From contig DASSTE010000073.1 of the NCBI GenBank assembly GCA_035708085.1, positions 24,427 to 88,426 on the forward strand: 64,000 nt of DNA, written 5' to 3'. The notes beneath the pieces are model-generated. The model was not told where the DNA came from and did not search any database. It saw only the letters and a list, made by a program, of their open reading frames with translations. The DNA is from DASSBR01 sp035708085. GTDB lineage: Bacteria; Pseudomonadota; Gammaproteobacteria; Natronospirales; DASSBR01. Below, in pieces: positions 58,701 through 64,000 of this stretch (positions are counted from its first letter, which is position 1; each line of letters begins with the position of its first letter). The translations under genes were made by a program, and so were the position numbers.

Positions 58701-59490
58701 AGGTGTAGGCGCCGATCAGTTTGTCGTTGCAGGCAAAGAATGATGGCTTCTTTGCCGCCTGGTCGGTATTGGTTGGGTCGCAGACGCCGAGGTAATGCCC
58801 GCTGCCGAGCGGATCCTGCACCGCGTAGCCATCCACCGGCCCCATTGCCGCAAACGAATCGTTGGCCGAATTGATGCCGGTATCGATATCCGCCACCACG
58901 ATGCCTTCGCCTTCGGTGTCGGGTCCCGCGTCCGTCGTGGCCGTCGGCAGGGCCCAGACCGCCGTCGTGTCGATCCATGCGCGGCTTGCGCCGGTATCGG
59001 TGGCCTGCGCCGCGCTCGGGCGCAGATAGCGCACCGGCTCTACTGAAGCGACGTCGGGCAGGTTTGCCAGGCGGACCGCTTCGGCGCGAGTGAGGCTGAC
59101 CGACATGCCGTTCAACGCGTAACGGTAGGTAAAGTGCGGCGTGAGCGGGCGCTTCAGCAGCCCGGCGGCGCGCTGCAGGAACTCGGTGTGACGCGCTTTG
59201 AGATCGCGCGCGTAAGACAGTTCGGCGGGGGTAAACGCTTCGGTGCGGCGGACGCCGCGACTCGCGCCCAGCGGACTGCGGGTGCCGCTTCCGGCATAAA
59301 GCGGCACCGGCGCGCCCTTGAAGCGCACGATATAGCGTGTTTGCTGCGCCGCCGGTGGACTCGCCGCCTGCCGGACCGGATGCGTCATCAGCGCACGGGC
59401 CGACGGCGGCGAGACGGCCGTGGTGGCGGCGAAGCCGGCGGCAGCGACGCCGAACGCAACGGCGGTCGCCGCGGGAATCCAAAAGCGCAT
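55759..59490 (-). CDS. Secreted S8 subtilisin-like protease with GlyGly-CTERM-like tail
   Basis: Exported serine protease of 1243 residues. ATG 59490 follows AAGGGGG; an N-terminal signal peptide (WIPAATAVAFGVAAAGFAATTA) and an inhibitor I9-type propeptide (~45-150: YIVRFKGAPVP, YRYALNGMSVSLT) precede the S8 domain. Triad: Asp in VVADIDTGINSAND, His in GHGSHTASTAAG, Ser in NGTSMATPHVTGAG. A PA-type insert (~470-600) interrupts the domain. C-terminal beta-domains follow, then the GGGGGAVGWFVLLLWSLAAGA helix and TWRGK basic end, like GlyGly-CTERM tails processed by rhombosortase. Confidence 0.92.
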   Translation of the reverse strand: MRFWIPAATAVAFGVAAAGFAATTAVSPPSARALMTHPVRQAASPPAAQQTRYIVRFKGAPVPLYAGSGTRSPLGASRGVRRTEAFTPAELSYARDLKARHTEFLQRAAGLLKRPLTPHFTYRYALNGMSVSLTRAEAVRLANLPDVASVEPVRYLRPSAAQATDTGASRAWIDTTAVWALPTATTDAGPDTEGEGIVVADIDTGINSANDSFAAMGPVDGYAVQDPLGSGHYLGVCDPTNTDQAAKKPSFFACNDKLIGAYTYTSGKNDPNSPEDSEGHGSHTASTAAGDLVSADLNGAQVPLSGVAPHANLIVYDVCDPTDTCATDKIVAAINQVIKDKTALAKTAGFKGMVLNLSIGGGGNPYVNAMPQALLAASEAGIYVAAAGGNGGPSSTVAGDSTLLYPVEHMGPWVTTVAASTHDGTFSNRITAAGGANPPATLTGTGVTRSLPAAPIVYAGDYHYPSDYDYSAHLDPDAVYAPKTAPTTPAEIAQAERECDFPFPPNTFPGGAIVVCDRGTIARVQKAVNVSYDWTAHPGQYTSGTAGAAGYVLANTTDMNTMYDDSYVVPGVQLDYQDGQALKNWLVANPGSDPSSPTNPPNPALTATIGGAVQSHDPAQADFIAGFSSRGPAGTVFDNLVKPDLAAPGVNVLAATSNPAYTDGASGGANQPQSYAFMNGTSMATPHVTGAGALLMQLHPAWTPAEIKSALMLTAVVTPLRDACASLDADQVCVAGNAVPSPQVRGAGRIDIDHAARTGLIMNIAADDYDAANPLKDGDLTALNLPSLANNDCVLTCRWTRTFTSALAGVTASYAVSVSGATSGLDVTVSPTAFTLAPGASRTVTFTADVAGLPVKQWAFAQIDVASNDNGDDGQPIPPMHLPLAVEPQPPMPTMAVMPASLSLSVKQGQAASATLNIADTGPGDLDWNLATSGNSATVAVWDQPWKGSTGGFPSAVYTGDGHGIYSADHFSMPVAGTVTKISADGFAQSADQTHVTVSQDATAIDWYIYEDAGGQPVGNPENGLNDYIWHYHSTPTGAGIDTTAGDYHGGIVLDLAAAGQAPVQLKKGKYWLIVDVTFGGSYSDKSAPSWYWFVSKKVDDASTGALILDPGKLLKQGAEIYTAGSSLAYTLTGTFNCSSNNLAGLHFSERSGTIKAGSAQNVDVTFDAGTTAPGSYTAPLCVTGNDPHNPVAAVPLSVTVTSAPITPGDKTASGGGGGAVGWFVLLLWSLAAGAAFTTWRGK

Positions 59491-59541
59491 ATTCAACCCC
59501 CTTGATCAGTGCGCGCTTTCAAATATAGCAGCTTCGTCAGA

Positions 59542-62500
59542 TTATTCGGCTATGGCCCGTGCCGGTTTTGTGCTGCCGCCCGATCCGCCGAAGTCCTTGA
59601 CGATAAGGATATTGAAGCCGTGCTGTCCGATCATCAGGTTCAGTGCGGCCAGTTCGTGCCGCTGGACGTGCCTCCACTGATCCAGCGCCGTCTGCAGCCG
59701 GCCGTGCAGTTTCCGATACACCGCATACTCCTGCTTTGTCGGCGCGGCGTCGGCGCGGCTGAGCGTCCGCTCGAGCCAGGCGAGCTTGCTGTTCAGGCGG
59801 GCGGGGTAGTTCAGCATCGCCTGGCTGGCGTGCGCGCGCGGTTGCCACAAGCTGTCGGCGATCGTGGCCAGCGTGTTGTCGAACTGATCGGCCACCGTGA
59901 CGATGTGGTTCGCGTGGGGCCTTGCCGCAAACTGCTGCTGCAGGCCGTAAACCTGGTCGCGCAAGTCGCTGATCTGGTTAACCACGCGATGGTCGGCCGC
60001 GATGTCGTCGCGCAGCTTCATCATCAGATTGAATTGCTGTTTCAGCGCCGCCATTGACACGTCGACGCGCGGATCCATCTTGACCGTCAGTGGTTCCTGC
60101 CACGTGCGGCCGTCCACGTTCAGCGTCACCTGGTAGGTGCCCGGCAGTGCGAGCGGCGCCACCGGGCCACCCATGTCGTAGACCGCCCCCGGGATCGACG
60201 GCGGCAGCGCGTAGTGCAGGTTCCAGACGAAGCGGTGCATGCCGGCGCTCGACGGCAGCGACGGCGTGTTGCCGCTCAGATCGATCGCGCTGGTGAAGCG
60301 GCGCACGAGCCGGCCCTGGCTGTCGCGGATCGTCAGCGTGATCGGCTCGTCCGGCGCCGCGGCGAGGTAGTAGTCGATCATCGCGCCGTGCCGCGGATTG
60401 CTGCCGGCCGCCGTCTGGCTGCCTTCGAGACCGCGCGTCTCGCGCACGCGGTACGCGGGCGCGGGCGCGAACAGGTGCGCCGGCGCGTTCGCAATCCTGG
60501 GCGTCACCTGCTCGAGCGGACTGATGTCGTCGAGTACCCAGAAGCCGCGGCCGTGGGTCGCGACGATCAGGTCGCCGGCATGCACGATCAGGTCGTGCAC
60601 CGGCGCGGACGGCAGGTTGAGTTGCAGTGACTGCCAGTGGTCGCCGTCGTCGAACGAGACGTAGACGCCGGTCTCGGTGCCGGCGAACAGCAAGCCCCGG
60701 CGGTGCGGGTCCTCACGCACGACGTGCACATAGGCGGGCGCCTTGATGCCGGTGGTGATCTTCGTCCAGTGCCTGCCGTAATCGCGGGTGCGGAAAATGT
60801 ACGGGGTGACGTCGTTGAGCTTGTGGGCATCGACGGCGACATAGGCCGTGCCGGCGTCGAACGGCGAGGCCTGAATCTGCGCCACCTTGGCCCACTTGGG
60901 CAGCCCCGGCGGCGTGACGTTGTGCCAGGTCTTGCCGCCGTCGCGGGTGAGCTGCACCAGGCCGTCGTCGGTGCCGACCCAGATCTCGCCGGCCGCGTTG
61001 GGCGAAGGCGCGATACTGAAAATCAGGTCGTAGTATTCGGCGCTCGAATTGTCGCGCGCAATGGGGCCGCCGGACGGGCCCTGCTTGGACTGGTCGTCGC
61101 GCGTCAGGTCCGGGCTGATCTGGTGCCAGCTCGTGCCGCCATCGGTGGTTTTCATCAGCACTTGGGAGGCGGTATAGAGCACCTGCGGGTTCTGCGGCGA
61201 GAACGCCAGTGGTGCGGTCCAGGTGAAGCGATGCTCCAGTTCCTCGGCGGGCTGGCCATCGGTATCGACCGGCCACGGCGACACGTCGCGCACCTGGCCG
61301 GTGCGCTTGTTGTAGCGCGTCAGGATGCCGAAATACGAGCCGGCGTAAACGATGTTCGGATCCGCGGGGCTCGGCAGCACGTAGCCGCTTTCGCCGCCGC
61401 CCACCGGGTGCCAGTCGTGTTCGGTAATCGCGCCGTGGCTGGTGGCGCTGGCGATATCCACCGAGCCCCAGTCCTGCTGCGAACCGTAGATGTGGTACGG
61501 GAACTGGTTGTCCGCGGCAACGTGGTAGAACTGCGCGGTCGGCTGGTTGTCCGGCTGCGTCCAGCTCGCACCGCCGTTGGTGGTGATCGCCGCGCCGCCG
61601 TCCTCGCCGAGGATCATGCGTTGCGGGTTGTTCGGGTCGATCCACAGCGCGTGGTTGTCCGGGTGCGGTTCGCGCACCATGCCGAACCACTTGCCGCCGT
61701 TGGTCGAGCGGAACAGGTGGACGTTGCCGACATAAACCGTGTCCGGGTCCTGCGGATCGGTCTTCAGCAGGCTGAAATACCAGGCGCGCTGGCGCAGGCG
61801 CTGATCGTCGTTGATCAGCTTCCAGTGCGCGCCGCGGTCGTCGGAGCGATACAGCCCACCCCGGCGAGCCTGGATCAGCGCGTAGACGCGCTGCCCGCCG
61901 GCGGCGACGGCAATGCCGATGCGTCCCAGCGGGCCGGTCGGCAGGCCGTGGCCCTGAAGCCGGATCCAGGTTTTGCCGCCATCGGTGGATTTGAACAGGC
62001 CGCTACCGGGGCCGCCGCTTTCGAGGTGCCACGGCGTGCGGTACATGCTCCACATTGCCGCGTAGATGATGTTCGGATTGGCCGGATCGATGGCGAGATC
62101 CGTCGCGCCGGTGCGGTTGTTGACGTACAGCACCCGGCGCCAGGTCTGCCCGCCGTCAGTCGAGCGGAACACGCCGCGTTGGGTATTCGGGCCATAAACG
62201 TGGCCGAGCGCCGCGACCAGTACGATGTCCGGATTTTGCGGATCGACGACGATGTCGCCGATATGGCGGGTATTGGACAGGCCGATGTGCTTCCAGGTCG
62301 CGCCGCCGTTGGTCGACTTGTACATCCCGTCGCCGAACGAGGTGTCATTGCGCGGATCGGCCTCGCCGGTGCCGACGTAAACCACGTTCGGCGCCGAGGG
62401 GGCGACTGCGATTGCGCCGATCGACGATACCGGCTCGCGCGCAAACACCGCGCGCCAGGTGACGCCGGAATCGGTGGTCTTCCAGACGCCGCCGGCAGCG

Positions 62501-62715
62501 GCGCCGAAATAATAGGTGTTGGGGTCGCTCGCGACGCCGGCCACGGCCGGCGCGCGGCCGCCGCGGAACGGGCCGATCTGGCGCCAGTGCAAGCCTTCGT
62601 AGAGGCTGGGCGAGAGGGTCGGCGCGGCAAACGCAGCGGGCGCCAGCAGGACCAGCAGGGCGAGCGCGACGCGGCGCAAACTCAACTTGACGAAGTGGTT
62701 TCCGATGAGGGGCAC
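59542..62715 (-). CDS. Secreted BNR/VPS10-like beta-propeller protein
   Basis: Large exported protein of 1057 residues annotated in relatives as glycosyl hydrolase or sortilin-like. Start is GTG 62715 (weak context); the signal peptide is RVALALLVLLAPAAFA. Asp-box repeats recur through the first ~700 residues: GGVWKTTDSGVTW, GMYKSTNGGATW, GVFRSTDGGQTW, GLFKSTDGGKTW, GLYRSDDRGAHW, AITTNGGASW, MKTTDGGTSW, VQLTRDGGKTW, VYVSFDDGDHW. The C-terminal third has a beta-rich part and a helical end with PARLNSKLAWLERTLSRAD. No clear catalytic signature is seen; the Asp-boxes only shape the propeller. Follows the S8 protease on the same strand direction, upstream of it. Confidence 0.88.
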   Translation of the reverse strand: MPLIGNHFVKLSLRRVALALLVLLAPAAFAAPTLSPSLYEGLHWRQIGPFRGGRAPAVAGVASDPNTYYFGAAAGGVWKTTDSGVTWRAVFAREPVSSIGAIAVAPSAPNVVYVGTGEADPRNDTSFGDGMYKSTNGGATWKHIGLSNTRHIGDIVVDPQNPDIVLVAALGHVYGPNTQRGVFRSTDGGQTWRRVLYVNNRTGATDLAIDPANPNIIYAAMWSMYRTPWHLESGGPGSGLFKSTDGGKTWIRLQGHGLPTGPLGRIGIAVAAGGQRVYALIQARRGGLYRSDDRGAHWKLINDDQRLRQRAWYFSLLKTDPQDPDTVYVGNVHLFRSTNGGKWFGMVREPHPDNHALWIDPNNPQRMILGEDGGAAITTNGGASWTQPDNQPTAQFYHVAADNQFPYHIYGSQQDWGSVDIASATSHGAITEHDWHPVGGGESGYVLPSPADPNIVYAGSYFGILTRYNKRTGQVRDVSPWPVDTDGQPAEELEHRFTWTAPLAFSPQNPQVLYTASQVLMKTTDGGTSWHQISPDLTRDDQSKQGPSGGPIARDNSSAEYYDLIFSIAPSPNAAGEIWVGTDDGLVQLTRDGGKTWHNVTPPGLPKWAKVAQIQASPFDAGTAYVAVDAHKLNDVTPYIFRTRDYGRHWTKITTGIKAPAYVHVVREDPHRRGLLFAGTETGVYVSFDDGDHWQSLQLNLPSAPVHDLIVHAGDLIVATHGRGFWVLDDISPLEQVTPRIANAPAHLFAPAPAYRVRETRGLEGSQTAAGSNPRHGAMIDYYLAAAPDEPITLTIRDSQGRLVRRFTSAIDLSGNTPSLPSSAGMHRFVWNLHYALPPSIPGAVYDMGGPVAPLALPGTYQVTLNVDGRTWQEPLTVKMDPRVDVSMAALKQQFNLMMKLRDDIAADHRVVNQISDLRDQVYGLQQQFAARPHANHIVTVADQFDNTLATIADSLWQPRAHASQAMLNYPARLNSKLAWLERTLSRADAAPTKQEYAVYRKLHGRLQTALDQWRHVQRHELAALNLMIGQHGFNILIVKDFGGSGGSTKPARAIAE

Positions 62716-62840
62716 CTCATTGTCACGTTGTCGGTGGCAGCGGTGCGCGGTCCTTCGGACACCACACGAAATCAGCAGCTATTACACGTCCCTGTGCTAC
62801 GATACGCAATTCACTCGACGACCATTCGGAGTGCTTTCTG

Positions 62841-63128
62841 ATGCCGTTGACACCGGAAGACGTAAAACGGATCGCGTTTCTCGCGCGCTTGCGGATAGAC
62901 GATGCCGACATTCCCGGATACGCGGACAATCTGAGCCGGATTATTGCTTTTGTGGATCAGTTGAACGCCGCGGATACCAGCGACGTGGCGCCGATGGCGC
63001 ATCCGCTGGATCGTGCCCAGCGACTGCGTCCGGACGAGGTGACGGAAGTCGATCAACGCAGTGTCTACCAGCAAAACGCAACAGGCGTCGAAGCCGGATT
63101 GTACACGGTCCCTCGGGTTATCGAGTAA
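62841..63128 (+). CDS. gatC: Asp-tRNA(Asn)/Glu-tRNA(Gln) amidotransferase subunit C
   Basis: Small stabilising subunit of the GatCAB amidotransferase that corrects mischarged Glu-tRNA(Gln) or Asp-tRNA(Asn), 95 residues. Signatures: TPEDVKRIAFLARLRIDD at the N-terminus, LSRIIAFVDQLNAADTSDVAPMAHPLD and a C-terminal GLYTVPRVIE. gatA follows after 66 bases. Confidence 0.95.
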   Translation: MPLTPEDVKRIAFLARLRIDDADIPGYADNLSRIIAFVDQLNAADTSDVAPMAHPLDRAQRLRPDEVTEVDQRSVYQQNATGVEAGLYTVPRVIE

Positions 63129-63194
63129 ACAATAAGGGTTTTCCCCTAGCAAACTCATATTCTTTGAACGAATCGACACGGAAAGGTTCCCGGC

Positions 63195-64000
63195 GTGCCC
63201 ATTCCAACAATGACTCTTGCGCAAATGGTCGCGGCGCTGGCGCGCGGCGATATCACGAGTACCGAGCTGACGACTGACTATCTCGATCGCATCCAGCGGT
63301 TCAACCCCAAACTGAACGCATTTGTGACGGTGACCGCAGATAAGGCGCTGGCTGCGGCGGCGAATGCCGACAAGAAGATCAAGGCGGGCGAGGGCGGCCG
63401 GCTGACGGGCGTGCCGCTCGCCCACAAGGACATCTTCTGCACCGCAGGCGTGCGCACGACCTGCGGCTCGCGGATGCTCGACAACTTCGTCTCGCCCTAC
63501 GACGCGACCATCGTCGAGCGACTGAACGCCGCCGGCATGGTGCTGCTAGGCAAGACCAACATGGACGAGTTCGCGATGGGCTCGTCGAATGAAACCAGCT
63601 ATTACGGGCCGGTCAAAAATCCCTGGGATCTTGAGCGCGTACCGGGCGGCTCGTCCGGCGGTTCGGCGGCGGCAGTCGCCGCGCGTTTGGCGCCGGCCGC
63701 GACCGGCACGGACACTGGCGGCTCGATTCGCCAACCGGCCGCGCTGTCGGGCATCACGGGCCTCAAGCCGACCTACGGGCGCGTGTCGCGTTACGGCATG
63801 ATTGCGTTCGCCTCCAGTCTCGACCAGGCCGGCACGCTAACGGCGACCGCCGAGGATGCCGCGCTGCTGCTCAACCAGATGGCGGCGTTCGATCCTAATG
63901 ATTCCACCAGCGTGGACGAGGCAGTACCTGATTACGTCGCCGCCCTCGACAAGCCGGTCAAGGGCCTGAAGATCGGCGTGCCGCGCGAGTTCTTCGACGA
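63195..64000 (+). CDS. gatA: Asp-tRNA(Asn)/Glu-tRNA(Gln) amidotransferase subunit A (3' end outside window)
   Basis: Amidase subunit of GatCAB, releasing ammonia from glutamine. The window holds the first ~268 codons. Start taken as GTG 63195, which has GGAAAGG 8 bases upstream; an in-frame ATG at 63210 has no good site. The amidase triad is visible: Lys in LAHKDIFC, cis-Ser in GTDTGGSIRQPA and nucleophile Ser region VPGGSSGGSAAAVAAR. The frame is open at the right edge. Confidence 0.96.
   Translation, partial: MPIPTMTLAQMVAALARGDITSTELTTDYLDRIQRFNPKLNAFVTVTADKALAAAANADKKIKAGEGGRLTGVPLAHKDIFCTAGVRTTCGSRMLDNFVSPYDATIVERLNAAGMVLLGKTNMDEFAMGSSNETSYYGPVKNPWDLERVPGGSSGGSAAAVAARLAPAATGTDTGGSIRQPAALSGITGLKPTYGRVSRYGMIAFASSLDQAGTLTATAEDAALLLNQMAAFDPNDSTSVDEAVPDYVAALDKPVKGLKIGVPREFFD

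Noticed and set aside
60637..62841. A 734-codon open frame on the plus strand opposite the BNR-repeat gene
   Set aside because: The minus strand carries a clear signal peptide and many Asp-box repeats. The plus frame has no recognisable domain and is a GC-rich antisense shadow.
1..64000. CRISPR arrays, rRNA genes, prophage, replication origin
   Set aside because: No evenly spaced direct repeats, rRNA sequence, phage structural gene or DnaA-box cluster was seen when reading the window.

Overview
The window is GC-rich (roughly 60-65% by eye) gammaproteobacterial chromosome. Conserved gene orders support this: dksA-gluQ, folP-glmM-tpiA-secG-tRNA-Leu(GAG), and a complete nuoA-N operon with separate nuoC and nuoD. 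Together with REP-like palindromes of the 'tgtaggagcg' type, these point to a Xanthomonadales-like or related gammaproteobacterium. No species is claimed. Both window edges cut genes: pnp at the left and gatA at the right.

Left part (1-29 kb): the end of polynucleotide phosphorylase, an MscS-type channel, a YheT-like hydrolase, and a minus-strand dksA-gluQ-acs group with a good promoter in front of dksA. Next comes a YIP1 / MacA-like adaptor / MacB-like ATPase and permease cluster, in which the ATPase gene carries a one-base frameshift. Then an RRM protein with a clear terminator, a three-BON-domain protein, two APC amino acid transporters, and a DUF190-crcB pair preceded by a recognisable fluoride riboswitch. 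After these lie an HMG-CoA synthase family protein, an MFS transporter, a PQQ-type lipoprotein dehydrogenase lying between two decayed small-gene remnants, and a four-gene otsB-GH15-otsA-glk operon that could make, split and re-phosphorylate trehalose and glucose.

Middle (27-45.7 kb): folP, glmM, tpiA, secG, tRNA-Leu and the 14 respiratory complex I genes. REP/MITE-like inverted repeats sit between glmM and tpiA, between nuoD and nuoE, and between nuoL and nuoM.

Right part (45.7-64 kb): a broken IS256-type transposase marks the start of a compact defence island. It holds a Xre/RES toxin-antitoxin pair, an antitoxin/PIN-toxin pair with a 28-bp dyad operator candidate, an unrecognised 346-residue protein joined to the PIN gene, and a complete Wadjet jetABCD anti-plasmid system. 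Beyond it are two large secreted proteins on the minus strand (an S8 protease with a GlyGly-CTERM-like tail and a BNR/VPS10-like beta-propeller protein). The start of gatCA, the glutamyl/aspartyl-tRNA amidotransferase genes, closes the window.
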